Source: Bacteroidota bacterium
GTDB taxonomy: Bacteria; Bacteroidota; JABWAT01
Direction: 5' to 3'
Assembly (NCBI GenBank): GCA_013360915.1
Contig: JABWAT010000001.1
Location: 379,259-443,258, forward strand
Length of the DNA: 64,000 nt
Made by a program: the position numbers and the translations under genes. Every line of letters begins with the position of its first letter. Positions within the stretch are counted from its first letter, which is position 1. The notes under the pieces were generated by a model. It saw only the letters and a program-made list of their open reading frames with translations. It searched no databases and was not told where the DNA came from. Below are positions 1-8,176 of the stretch, in pieces.

Positions 1-48
1 TTCCGCGAAACCCTTCAGTTTATCCGTACCCGCTTTTCAGCAAACTGA

Positions 49-1479
49 TCAGTATGCTTTCGAAAACAGAACCCGGCGCTCCGAAGAACCGCCGCAAACC
101 GCACATGCACCCTTTTCGGCAGGTTCATCAAACGGAATACAACGAATGGTAGCCTTGGTTTCATCTTTCACCTTTGTTTCGCAATCCGCACTTCCGCACC
201 AGTGTGCCCGTGCAAATCCCTTTTCATTGGTGACAATATCCAACAATCCAGCATAATCATTTACTGTGAATATTTTTGACTGAAGGCGAACCCTCGCGCG
301 CTCAAGCATAGAAGTCTGAATGGTTTCCAGCAGGGTGGGAACTTCAGTTGCCACGCGGTCCAGAGCCAATGCCTGTTTTTCACCGGTGTCCCGTCTGGCT
401 ATTGTGCATAATCCCTGAGCCAGATCCCTGGGACCAATTTCGATCCGTACCGGTACACCCAGCATCTCATACTCGTTGAATTTCCAGCCTGGTTTATACT
501 GGTCACGATCGTCCACAAACACACTGTGTCCTGCACGAACCAGTGTTTTCTCTATTTGACGGGCTGTTTCCAGTACCGCTTGCTTTTCCTCATCCGACTT
601 GAAAATGGGAATGATAACAACCTGGGTTGGTGCAAGACGGGGTGGTAATACCAATCCCTGATCATCGCTGTGAGACATAATCAATGCCCCGATCAACCGG
701 GTCGAGACCCCCCAACTGGTCGCATAAACATACTGCTGCTGGCCAGATTTGTCCTGAAAGGTCACGTCGAACGCTTTGGCAAAATTCTGACCAAGATGAT
801 GTGAAGTACCCGCCTGCAAGGCCTTGTTATCCTGCATCAGGGCTTCAATACAATAGGTATGTACTGCACCGGCAAACTTCTCAGAATCAGTCTTCTTACC
901 GACAATCACCGGCACCGCCATAAAGTCCTCTGCAAACCGCTGATACACGCGAACCATTTTCATGGTTTCTGCTTCGGCTTCCTCTGCAGTTTCATGGGCG
1001 GTATGACCTTCCTGCCATAAGAATTCCGTGGTTCTCAAAAACAGCCGGGTACGCATTTCCCACCGGACCACGTTCGCCCACTGATTATACAGCAGAGGAA
1101 GATCCCGGTAGGATTGGATCCACTTTTTGTACATGCTCCAGATAATGGTTTCACTGGTCGGCCTGACGTACAGCTTTTCTTCGAGCTCCTTTCCTCCCCC
1201 GTGGGTAACAACCGCACATTCTGGTGAAAATCCCTCAACGTGCTCAGCTTCTTTATTCATGAAGCTTTCAGGTATGAACAGGGGGAAATAGGCATTCACA
1301 TGTCCGGTTGCTTTAAACATGTCATCCAATGCTTTCTGCATTTTTTCCCAGATGGCATACCCATTGGGACGAATAACCATGCATCCCCTGACGGGAGCAT
1401 AGTCTGCCAGTTTTGCATGAAGAACGATATCAATGTACCATTGGGAGTAGTCCTGTGAACGACTGGTTATTTTGGCCAT
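49..1479 (-). CDS. proS: Prolyl-tRNA synthetase, archaeal/eukaryote-like type
   Basis: Class II aminoacyl-tRNA synthetase that charges tRNA-Pro with proline in the cytoplasm. From the ATG at 1479 the protein is 476 aa, the size of the short ProS type without the editing insertion of the E. coli enzyme. Visible motifs are [10 protein letters not shown] (31-40), [17 protein letters not shown] (143-159, motif 2) and [17 protein letters not shown] (about 258-274, motif 3). The C-terminus has four cysteines (C428, C433, C459, C462) spaced like the zinc site of this type, and ends in Tyr as family members do. An in-frame TTG at 1530 would add 17 residues, but that extension has no family likeness and runs up to the terminator hairpin at 1521-1549, so ATG 1479 is preferred. 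A tRNA-Pro gene lies 1.9 kb upstream on the same strand. Confidence 0.96.
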   Translation of the reverse strand: MAKITSRSQDYSQWYIDIVLHAKLADYAPVRGCMVIRPNGYAIWEKMQKALDDMFKATGHVNAYFPLFIPESFMNKEAEHVEGFSPECAVVTHGGGKELEEKLYVRPTSETIIWSMYKKWIQSYRDLPLLYNQWANVVRWEMRTRLFLRTTEFLWQEGHTAHETAEEAEAETMKMVRVYQRFAEDFMAVPVIVGKKTDSEKFAGAVHTYCIEALMQDNKALQAGTSHHLGQNFAKAFDVTFQDKSGQQQYVYATSWGVSTRLIGALIMSHSDDQGLVLPPRLAPTQVVIIPIFKSDEEKQAVLETARQIEKTLVRAGHSVFVDDRDQYKPGWKFNEYEMLGVPVRIEIGPRDLAQGLCTIARRDTGEKQALALDRVATEVPTLLETIQTSMLERARVRLQSKIFTVNDYAGLLDIVTNEKGFARAHWCGSADCETKVKDETKATIRCIPFDEPAEKGACAVCGGSSERRVLFSKAY

Positions 1480-1520
1480 GGCTGATGAGTGATTTTTTTT
1501 GTTTAGGTTGATTGGTAAAT

Positions 1521-1549
1521 GAAAAAGCAAAGCCGGTCATAGACCGGCT
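1521..1549 (-). terminator. Rho-independent terminator after the cNMP-binding gene
   Basis: Perfect 8-bp stem AGCCGGTC/GACCGGCT (1531-1538 and 1542-1549) with a 3-nt loop. On the minus strand it is followed by a T-rich tract (TTGCTTTTT). It sits 40 nt after the stop of the gene at 1589-2419 and before proS, so proS probably has its own promoter or depends on read-through. Confidence 0.75.
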
Positions 1550-1588
1550 GCAGAATAGAACATGGTTTGGAAAGCAGGTTTGTCCAGG

Positions 1589-2419
1589 TTACTTCTTCCC
1601 ACGTGATCTGAAACGAAGTTCCATTTCTCTGACTTTCAGCTGAAGTTCTTCCACGGGTATCTGGAGGTAATAATTCAGAAGATCTCTGATCATCAGCAGC
1701 CGGGTACCGTTTTCCTGGCTCATACCGGTTACCCGTTTTTGCTCCAGAATTTTCATGAGGTTTTCATTCTGAAGTTCTTCGAGGGTCAGGATAAAGACCT
1801 CAGAGGACCTTCCATCCTTGGTTGGGAAAGTGCCTCCGGCGATGTTTGCTTCCAATTGAATCCGTTGTTCACCGGCAGGGGCCTGTGCAGCACGGGCCTT
1901 CACATCCTGAACTGACATCTGTCCGGTGGAGGCAGGACTGGCGGCACCTGCAGGAGCATCAGGAATACCACCTTCAGCCTGATGAGCCACCAGTTTCTGG
2001 GTGGTATCACGCAGCCGCTGGCTCATGACCTTGATAAAATTCAGCAGAATCTTGATTGTTTCATTAGGCCGGCTCTGCAGCATCCGGTCAAAATTGTACT
2101 TCGGCATGACCAAAAGCTCTGCACGGTCTTTAATAAGAGCGGATGCAGAACGCTTTTCCTGCTCGAACAGGGACATTTCACCAATACAAGCTCCGGGACC
2201 CAGCACCGCAATGGTACTTTCCTTCCCTGTGTTGTCTTTCTTGGTAATTTCAACTGAACCGGAAAGAACCACATACATGATCTGGCCAACAATCAGATTT
2301 TCCCTGAATAACACGTATCCGGTATCAAATGTCTTGATAAAGGCATATTTGATAATCTGATCCATTTCCTCCTGAGATATACCCTGGAAAATGGGAATCG
2401 TATTCGGATCGACGTGCAT
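1589..2419 (-). CDS. Cyclic nucleotide-binding domain protein (Crp/PKA-R type sensor)
   Basis: 276-aa soluble protein. Residues about 8-130 form a cyclic nucleotide-binding beta-roll: the phosphate-binding cassette reads GEMSLFEQEKRSASA, keeping the Glu and Arg that contact ribose and phosphate in true cNMP binders, so ligand binding is plausible. There is no recognisable HTH. A low-complexity Ala/Pro linker (about 150-180) leads to a C-terminal helical region (about 200-276, ending in a basic RFRSRGKK) that I do not recognise, so it is probably not a classical Crp transcription factor. ATG 2419 is chosen because GAGGAG lies 8 nt upstream; an in-frame TTG at 2482 has no such site. A possible ligand source in the window is the CHASE2 adenylate cyclase at 60489-63251; that link is inference. 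Confidence 0.85.
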   Translation of the reverse strand: MHVDPNTIPIFQGISQEEMDQIIKYAFIKTFDTGYVLFRENLIVGQIMYVVLSGSVEITKKDNTGKESTIAVLGPGACIGEMSLFEQEKRSASALIKDRAELLVMPKYNFDRMLQSRPNETIKILLNFIKVMSQRLRDTTQKLVAHQAEGGIPDAPAGAASPASTGQMSVQDVKARAAQAPAGEQRIQLEANIAGGTFPTKDGRSSEVFILTLEELQNENLMKILEQKRVTGMSQENGTRLLMIRDLLNYYLQIPVEELQLKVREMELRFRSRGKK

Positions 2420-2521
2420 GGGGAAACTCCTCGAAGTCTCTGGTGTAAGGCTAAATATGATAATTTTGATTACTAAAGACAAGTAATCCAGAAATCGTTA
2501 CCTTATGTGATGCCGTATCTG

Positions 2522-3334
2522 TTACCTGGCGCAAACCGGATAAAGAGAACAGTCCTCACAGATTTCCGGTTGCCGTGCCGATGGACAGTGGTTCAGTATT
2601 CCAAGCCGGCTGAGTCCGAAATCAAACTTTACCGGGTCTTTCGGGTCAATTTCCTTTAGTCGTTGTGTTATCAGGGTGGCTGTTCTCATGTCGGTCCGTC
2701 TGGCCTCTGATAAACCAAGATAGTAACACAACCGGGAGGTATGTGTATCCAATGGAAAAATCAGGCTGGATGGAGAAAGATGAGTCCAGAGCCCAAAATC
2801 AATCCGGTCCTGCCTTACCATCCACCGGTAGTACATCATGAACCGCTTCCGGCCCGAGGAACCCGCCGGATCGGGAAACATGTAACGGGTGCCCGGTGTC
2901 CATCGGTCGGATTTCTCCAGAAACCGACCCCATTCCTCATACAAAGCCCTGTCATTCAATCCATCATGATTCTCTTCCAGAAAATCTGCAGGCGACTTCC
3001 CTTCCAGCACCATCATCCGGATAAACATTAACAAAGTGGCCAGATCGGCCCCGGAATAAAAACGATACGGTCTGGACTCACCTATCTGTCGAATATCTTT
3101 TTCATTCATTTCTGTCAGCCCGCCAACCAATGAGTCGCCAAAACAAGGCATGAGATCAGAAAAGAATCGCAGAATCAGTGAAACTCGGCCAAAAGAATAG
3201 GCTGATACCAGCAATCCGACCCATTCAATATCGACTGGATTCCTGTAAGCATGAACAATTGAAATGGGATCTGTTTTAATGAACGATTCATCATTGAACC
3301 GATCATAAAGCTGAGTGAGATAGTGGGAAAGCAA
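2522..3334 (-). CDS. DUF2400 / TIGR02757 family protein with endonuclease III-like Cys cluster
   Basis: 270-aa protein matching the uncharacterised DUF2400 (TIGR02757) family by the N-terminal LYDRFNDESF, the central GTRYMFPDP region, the DTHTSRL segment and the C-terminal cysteine motif. The four last cysteines (C250, C259, C262, C268) have the spacing C-x8-C-x2-C-x5-C, close to the C-x6-C-x2-C-x5-C [4Fe-4S] loop of endonuclease III, which suggests a DNA glycosylase-like fold. The function of the family is unknown to me. The start is TTG at 3334, only 8 nt after the tRNA-Pro 3' end (3343) on the same strand. No Shine-Dalgarno can exist in that space except within the tRNA, so translation probably starts on a transcript processed at the tRNA end. 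Confidence 0.8.
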   Translation of the reverse strand: MLSHYLTQLYDRFNDESFIKTDPISIVHAYRNPVDIEWVGLLVSAYSFGRVSLILRFFSDLMPCFGDSLVGGLTEMNEKDIRQIGESRPYRFYSGADLATLLMFIRMMVLEGKSPADFLEENHDGLNDRALYEEWGRFLEKSDRWTPGTRYMFPDPAGSSGRKRFMMYYRWMVRQDRIDFGLWTHLSPSSLIFPLDTHTSRLCYYLGLSEARRTDMRTATLITQRLKEIDPKDPVKFDFGLSRLGILNHCPSARQPEICEDCSLYPVCAR

Positions 3335-3342
3335 AGGAAAAG

Positions 3343-3416
3343 TCGGGGTGATAGGATTTGAACCTACGACCTCTCGGTCCCGAACCGAACGCGCTACCAG
3401 GCTGCGCTACACCCCG
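3343..3416 (-). tRNA. tRNA-Pro(CGG)
   Basis: 74-nt cloverleaf on the minus strand: acceptor CGGGGTG/CACCCCG, D-arm GCGC/GCGC, anticodon arm TTCGG-TTCGGGA-CCGAG with anticodon CGG, T-arm GTAGG-TTCAAAT-CCTAT, discriminator A. CCA is not encoded. It is followed 8 nt later by the DUF2400 gene and lies only 6 nt from the stop of the TonB-like gene at 3423, so it is probably co-transcribed with module B. Confidence 0.95.
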
Positions 3417-3422
3417 ATGAAA

Positions 3423-4385
3423 TTATTTACCCAATTTGAACTTAATGGGCATGGTGAACATGGTTTGCACAGGAACTCCACCCTGCATACCGGGTGTGTA
3501 ACGAACATTAAACAATGCATCCTGTGCAGCCTTATCCAGAGCAGGGTGAACCGACTTAAGAACTTCTGTATTAATCGGGGTACCATCTTTATCGATGTAA
3601 ACCCGGCACACGACTGTTCCTTCCACTTTCAGCATCATGGCGATTTCGGGATATTTCAGAATTTTATAGATTGCAGGTGGCCCGCCTTCTATCTCAGGAC
3701 TCACTTCTGTAACCTCATAAATTTTCGTATCGTCATTGATTGCTTCGAGTTCTTCCTGCTGAATAGCAGCAGTTTGTGTCTGTGCCTGAACAGGTGCGGC
3801 CGCTACTGGTGTCACAACCGGTGGTTGAACAACGGGTTGTGCCGGTGTTTCAACCGGTTTGCTGACAGGCTGTACAGGTTCCTGCTTAACGGCAGGAGCC
3901 TGGGCAACCGTCACAGCAGGTGTTTCCTTAACTGCGGGTGTGGTAACAGTGGGAGTATTTGAAACCGGTATGGCAGCCGGTTTTTCCTGAGGAGGAGCAG
4001 CAGGAACCACATTGTCGGCAAGGGCAATTGGTTTGGCCGCAGTCCCTTCACCAGCGGTCAGCGGAATGTAAAGCTTGGTGGTAAAATTGGGATTTACCCG
4101 CAATTGCTTGGCATATTCCGAATAACCCGATTTAGATGTCCGTATTGTATAGACATCAGGCTGAACGTTAACAAATGAAAAATTTCCGCCCGAATTACTT
4201 CTTGCAGAAAGTTTTTGCTGCTCACCAAGGTAGAGATACACCGTCACAAACGGGAGGCCGTTGTTCGTAGCCTGGTCAATGACTTTTCCGCTGATACGTC
4301 CATACTGTGTTTGCCCGGAAACGGGGGAAACCGCTACCACTGCAACCATCAGAAAACCAGCAAACCACAAAACCATCTTCTTCAT
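3423..4385 (-). CDS. Exported TonB C-terminal domain protein with carboxypeptidase-regulatory-like domain
   Basis: 320 aa from ATG 4385, which has GGAGG 5 nt upstream; an in-frame upstream start is less likely. Residues 1-24 look like a cleavable signal peptide (hydrophobic core, then SPVSG|QTQ). Residues 27-110 form a CarboxypepD_reg-like beta-sandwich (GRISGKVID, GLPFVTVYLY, NFSFVNVQPDVYTI). A Pro/Val/Ala-rich linker spans about 115-225 and a TonB-type C-terminal domain about 238-320 (YPEIAMMLKVEGTVVCRVYI, RYTPGMQGGVPV). It is the last gene after an ExbB and two ExbD genes and is the natural TonB partner of that motor. Classical TonB has an uncleaved membrane anchor; if the signal here is cleaved, the protein would be soluble in the periplasm. 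That is the odd point. Confidence 0.85.
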   Translation of the reverse strand: MKKMVLWFAGFLMVAVVAVSPVSGQTQYGRISGKVIDQATNNGLPFVTVYLYLGEQQKLSARSNSGGNFSFVNVQPDVYTIRTSKSGYSEYAKQLRVNPNFTTKLYIPLTAGEGTAAKPIALADNVVPAAPPQEKPAAIPVSNTPTVTTPAVKETPAVTVAQAPAVKQEPVQPVSKPVETPAQPVVQPPVVTPVAAAPVQAQTQTAAIQQEELEAINDDTKIYEVTEVSPEIEGGPPAIYKILKYPEIAMMLKVEGTVVCRVYIDKDGTPINTEVLKSVHPALDKAAQDALFNVRYTPGMQGGVPVQTMFTMPIKFKLGK

Positions 4386-4422
4386 TGAATCCTCCCGGGG
4401 TGTGAGTTCAGCCAATCAGAAA

Positions 4423-4839
4423 TTAATCTTCTGGCTTGGCTGAATAATTGATACGAAGTGCATCAGCATCCCGTAAACGTTGCTGGATGTCAGTTACGAT
4501 ACCCATCTTCTGCTCTTTATCCACACGCAACGATACGATTAACTGGGGGATTGCACGCCGTTTTTCAGAGAAAACCGGTACCAGCACGTCCAGGTCGTCC
4601 ACAATGGCATCATCAACCTGAATCTGGTCATTGTTTCCGACGAAGATGTAAGAAACAAACCGTTTTTTATCAATCTTTTCAATGGCCTTTGCATTCGGCA
4701 GAACAAACTGAACCAGAAGGGTGGTATCCCTCAAGGTGGTTGTCACCATGAAAAAGAACAAAAGCATGAAAATGATGTCGGGCATAGAGGCAGTTGGAAT
4801 TTCCTGCTTAACATTGGCAGATTTCTTCTGAAATTTCAT
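4423..4839 (-). CDS. ExbD/TolR family protein (module B, second copy)
   Basis: 138-aa single-pass inner membrane protein: a basic cytoplasmic N-terminus, one TM helix (about 19-37, MPDIIFMLLFFFMVTTTL) and a periplasmic domain. Asp21 is the conserved intramembrane carboxylate that carries protons in ExbD, TolR and MotB. The N-terminus (EIPTASMPD) aligns without gaps to that of the ExbD immediately upstream (EIPSASMAD), so the two are tandem paralogs. AAGGAG lies 5 nt before ATG 4839. Expected role: with the ExbB-like channel, to convert ion flow into movement of a periplasmic partner, probably the TonB-domain protein next door. Confidence 0.93.
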   Translation of the reverse strand: MKFQKKSANVKQEIPTASMPDIIFMLLFFFMVTTTLRDTTLLVQFVLPNAKAIEKIDKKRFVSYIFVGNNDQIQVDDAIVDDLDVLVPVFSEKRRAIPQLIVSLRVDKEQKMGIVTDIQQRLRDADALRINYSAKPED

Positions 4840-4848
4840 ACTGTCTCC

Positions 4849-5391
4849 TTATTTAACCCGCTCTGGTTCAGCAAAGGAAATCTTTTTGCCATATATGGCA
4901 GTAATCTGTTTTTTCTGATCATCACCAAGCTTTTCAAATGTGGTCCCGAATTTGGACCGTGCCTCTGCATCTCTGATTTCAGAGTAAGCGATGTTCAGCT
5001 CGTCATATACATCCATGAAGATGTTATAACTGGTTTCACGATCCACTTTTACAGAAATGAGAGCTTTATCGGGTCCTTCAGAAAAGTTTGGATCCGCTCC
5101 CCGGTTGGTGATATGCTTTTTGGCAATCTCACGAATCTGGGCGATAGAGGATTCCTCATTATTAACCAGCACCTGTCCTGCACTGTTCACCAGAATATTC
5201 ATGATATTCCGGGCTTTAACAGGAGGGGGTGGTTCATCCGTTGGAGGAGGCGGAAGCACCAATCCGATACCGGTATCAACGTCAATGGTGGTGGTCACCA
5301 TGAAGAAGATCAGCAGTAGGAAGGCGATATCAGCCATGGATGCGGATGGAATTTCCGGATCTGGCTTTTTTTTGCGTTTGATGTGTGGCAT
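4849..5391 (-). CDS. ExbD/TolR family protein (module B, first copy)
   Basis: 180-aa ExbD-like protein with basic N-terminus (KRKKK), a TM segment at about 19-37 ([18 protein letters not shown]) with conserved Asp21, a Pro-rich hinge just outside the membrane ([11 protein letters not shown]) and a periplasmic domain longer than usual. It lies between the ExbB-like gene and the second ExbD with gaps of 9-21 nt, so an operon is likely. The 40-residue C-terminal extension (KFGTTFEKL to PERVK) is absent from the neighbour and suggests different partners. Confidence 0.93.
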   Translation of the reverse strand: MPHIKRKKKPDPEIPSASMADIAFLLLIFFMVTTTIDVDTGIGLVLPPPPTDEPPPPVKARNIMNILVNSAGQVLVNNEESSIAQIREIAKKHITNRGADPNFSEGPDKALISVKVDRETSYNIFMDVYDELNIAYSEIRDAEARSKFGTTFEKLGDDQKKQITAIYGKKISFAEPERVK

Positions 5392-5412
5392 ACTGGTTAC
5401 CTGATGGTAAGA

Positions 5413-6105
5413 TTATTTACCGGAAACCTTTTTACCGCGCTGAATCATGACCAGGGAGTCAATGAGTTCGATGGAAGATTCTTCCATATCGATCACAATC
5501 CGGTCGATCTTGGATACAAAGTAGTTATAAAACACCTGAAGGATCATAGCCACAACCAGACCAAACAAGGTGGTCAAAAGAGCGACAGCAATACCACCAG
5601 CCACAACGTCAGGAGAAATGTCTTTTGCCGCCTTGATAGCATCAAATGCATCAACCATCCCTTGTACCGTTCCGGTAAACCCGAGCATCGGAGCAAGTGA
5701 AATCATGGTCGAAATCACAATCAGTCCTCTTTCAAGGAAACTCATCTCGATCTGGCCATAGGCAACGATTGCTTTTTCAGCGGCATCAATACCCTCTTCG
5801 GCGCGCAGGAGACCAGCCTGAAACACAGCGGCGATCGGACCACGGGTGTTGGCACATTTCTCTTCGGCAGCCTTGATTCCCCCTTCATCCAAAGCCTGTT
5901 TAACTTCAACAAGGAATTTTCTTGTGTTGATGGATGCACGGTTCAGCGTCCACAGCTTGGCAATGGCAACGGATAATCCAATGATGAGACATACAAGAAT
6001 AGGCCACATGAACAACCCACCTTCATTGAATTTTTGAATGATCCAATTCAGGTCGTAGGTAGGAGTTTGGGTGAGGTCCTGCAACAGAAGAAGGGAGAAT
6101 AGCAT
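5413..6105 (-). CDS. MotA/TolQ/ExbB proton channel family protein (module B)
   Basis: 230-aa inner membrane protein with the three TM helices of the family: TM1 about 31-52, TM2 about 128-152 with LGFTGTVQGMV, TM3 about 168-195 with GGIAVALLTTLFGL. The Thr/Gly-rich TM2 and TM3 form the proton path with the ExbD TM Asp. AAGGAA lies upstream of ATG 6105. It is the first gene of a four-gene run (ExbB, ExbD, ExbD, TonB), and the 217-nt gap before it has a promoter-like site at 6155-6185. Confidence 0.94.
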   Translation of the reverse strand: MLFSLLLLQDLTQTPTYDLNWIIQKFNEGGLFMWPILVCLIIGLSVAIAKLWTLNRASINTRKFLVEVKQALDEGGIKAAEEKCANTRGPIAAVFQAGLLRAEEGIDAAEKAIVAYGQIEMSFLERGLIVISTMISLAPMLGFTGTVQGMVDAFDAIKAAKDISPDVVAGGIAVALLTTLFGLVVAMILQVFYNYFVSKIDRIVIDMEESSIELIDSLVMIQRGKKVSGK

Positions 6106-6154
6106 TGGGAGATTCCTTTATGTTGAACTGATTATTTCACTTTAAAAGCGTTCG

Positions 6155-6185
6155 TAAAGGTAAAAGAAGACATTTTAAATGTCAA
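6155..6185 (-). promoter_or_regulatory. Promoter-like site upstream of module B
   Basis: Minus-strand TTGACA (6180-6185), 17-nt spacer, TACCTTTA (6155-6162), about 50 nt upstream of the exbB-like ATG at 6105. The downstream box resembles the Bacteroidota -7 element TAnnTTTG, and the same arrangement occurs upstream of the glutamate dehydrogenase at 28920. Found by eye only. Confidence 0.4.
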
Positions 6186-6322
6186 TCGGGTCATTTTACC
6201 CAAAAGACATCAAAACCGCCCTGTTTTCACAATAATACACCCCATTCCACCAAGTACAAAAGGCTTCAGGGTCTTTTAGTAAAAAACTAATCCTGAGTCT
6301 GATCTGAAGACCCGGCTTGTCC

Positions 6323-8104
6323 TTATTTATCGGGGTTCCAGGTACTTCTGATGTACAGTTCCCTTAGTTGCTTCTCGGCAACTCCAGAAGGGGCGCTATC
6401 CATCAGACTCTGCGCATTCGAATTTTTGGGAAACGCGATGACATCTCGGATGGAGGAAGATTGAGTCATGATCATGGCCAGCCGGTCCAATCCGAATGCA
6501 ATGCCGCCATGAGGCGGAGCTCCGTATTTGAAGGCATCCAGAAGAAAACCAAACTTCTCCTTTGCTTCTTCAGGGCCGATTCCCAACAATTCAAACATCT
6601 TGGATTGTAGCTCCGGCTTGAATATTCTGATGGAACCACCTGCAATTTCACTGCCATTAAGAACCAGATCGTATGCCTTTGCACGGATAGAGCCACTGTC
6701 TGTACCCATTTTGTCCATGTCTTCATTCCGGGGAGAGGTAAATGGATGGTGCATGGCCACCCACCGCTTCTCTTCCTCATCCCAATCCAACAATGGGAAA
6801 TTGGTAACCCAATGAAATGAGTAGGCCTTTTCATCGATCAGATTGAAATGCCGTCCCAGCTCCTGCCGGAGATTGCCCATGATGGTCATGTATTTATACC
6901 CGGCACCTGTACTCAGTAACAATTGATCACCGGCTGCCAGACCGAAAGTCCGGACCAGATTCGAAATTGCTTCAGGTGTCAGATGCTTGACGACCGGACC
7001 TTCAAGCTGTTCTCCCATACGGAAGAGAATCAATCCGGCGAGGCCCCCCTTTTTATAGCGGTCCACCATGTCATCATAGAGATTACGACTGAGGACCAGA
7101 GGCGCCGGGACTCTGATTCCACTGATCAGACTTCCCTCTTCCGACATGGAATCAAACACTTTGAATCCGGTCGGAGCGGTAAAACGGATCTCCTGAATCT
7201 TTAATGGATTCCGTAGATCGGGTTTATCGGAACCATAGACATGCATGGCTTCTTCAAAATCCATACGCGGGAAGGGGGTCTTCACATCCACATTCAGGAT
7301 TTCGCGAAACAGTTGTTTCACCATTCCTTCAGATACATTCTGTATATCTTCCTGATCCACAAATGCCATCTCGATATCGACCTGGGTGAACTCAGGCTGA
7401 CGGTCAGCCCGCAGATCTTCATCCCGGAAACATTTAACAATCTGAAAATACCGGTCAAATCCGCTGACCATCAGGATTTGCTTATACGTTTGAGGAGACT
7501 GCGGCAGAGCAAAAAACTTCCCCGGATTCACACGGGACGGAACCAGAAAATCTCTTGCTCCCTCAGGAGTGGACTTCATCAGAACCGGGGTTTCCACTTC
7601 AACAAACTGTTGCTTGTGGAAATAATCCCTGATGCTTTGGGTCATCTGGGATCGCAGAATAATTTTTTGCTGGAGGGCTTCTTTTCTCAGATCCAGAAAG
7701 CGATACTTGAGTCTCAGGTCTTCATTGACTTCTTCTGTTCCTTCTATCTGAAACGGAAGTGCCTGTGCTGCATTCAATATAGTAATTTCTGTAGCAACGA
7801 CTTCCACCAGACCTGTTTTCAGGTTCAGATTGCGACTGTTTTCGGGTCGTAACCGTACCGATCCGGTTACCTGGATGACCCATTCATTGCGTAATTCTTT
7901 GGCCTTTTCATAGACAGGCTTATTCTCGGGTTCAAAAACAACCTGGGTTTTTCCATACCGATCGCGGAGATCCACAAACAGAACCCCTCCGTGATCTCTC
8001 ACTCTGGCCGCCCACCCACTCAGGATGACCTTTTTACCAACTTGTGAGTCCGTCAGTTCCCCGCAGGAAAACTGGCGATAATGAGTAGTTAATTGCTCAG
8101 ACAT
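6323..8104 (-). CDS. aspS: Aspartyl-tRNA synthetase, bacterial type
   Basis: 593 aa, the usual length of bacterial AspRS. Class II enzyme charging tRNA-Asp. Visible: N-terminal anticodon-binding OB fold (GWAARVRDHGGVLFVDLRDR), motif 2 (FRDEDLRADRQPEFTQVD), the bacterial GAD insertion in the middle, and motif 3 near the end (GGIAFGLDRLAMIM). ATG 8104 is chosen because GAGGA precedes it by 6 nt; an in-frame ATG-like start at 8143 would lie inside the terminator hairpin at 8121-8152 and is rejected. The gene sits alone between the two Tol/Exb modules with a terminator upstream, so it is probably transcribed separately. Whether it is the discriminating or non-discriminating form cannot be told by eye. 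Confidence 0.96.
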   Translation of the reverse strand: MSEQLTTHYRQFSCGELTDSQVGKKVILSGWAARVRDHGGVLFVDLRDRYGKTQVVFEPENKPVYEKAKELRNEWVIQVTGSVRLRPENSRNLNLKTGLVEVVATEITILNAAQALPFQIEGTEEVNEDLRLKYRFLDLRKEALQQKIILRSQMTQSIRDYFHKQQFVEVETPVLMKSTPEGARDFLVPSRVNPGKFFALPQSPQTYKQILMVSGFDRYFQIVKCFRDEDLRADRQPEFTQVDIEMAFVDQEDIQNVSEGMVKQLFREILNVDVKTPFPRMDFEEAMHVYGSDKPDLRNPLKIQEIRFTAPTGFKVFDSMSEEGSLISGIRVPAPLVLSRNLYDDMVDRYKKGGLAGLILFRMGEQLEGPVVKHLTPEAISNLVRTFGLAAGDQLLLSTGAGYKYMTIMGNLRQELGRHFNLIDEKAYSFHWVTNFPLLDWDEEEKRWVAMHHPFTSPRNEDMDKMGTDSGSIRAKAYDLVLNGSEIAGGSIRIFKPELQSKMFELLGIGPEEAKEKFGFLLDAFKYGAPPHGGIAFGLDRLAMIMTQSSSIRDVIAFPKNSNAQSLMDSAPSGVAEKQLRELYIRSTWNPDK

Positions 8105-8120
8105 CTTGTCCTCATCAAAT

Positions 8121-8152
8121 AAAAAAAAACCAGGTTTAAACAAACCTGGTTT
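8121..8152 (-). terminator. Rho-independent terminator closing module A
   Basis: 11-bp perfect stem AAACCAGGTTT/AAACCTGGTTT (8127-8137, 8142-8152), loop AAAC, followed on the minus strand by at least six T. It lies 25 nt after the stop of the AgmX-like gene and immediately before aspS. Confidence 0.85.
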
Positions 8153-8176
8153 TTAAACCAAAACGGAAAGTAAAAA

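Noticed and set aside
3348-3962. Open frame of 204 codons on the plus strand opposite the TonB-like gene and tRNA-Pro
   Set aside because: It is antisense to a gene with clear domains and runs through the tRNA; the product is Cys/Asn/Phe-rich with no family likeness.
8105-8143. Longer aspS reading frame starting at 8143
   Set aside because: The extra 13 codons fall in a terminator hairpin and the binding site is at ATG 8104.
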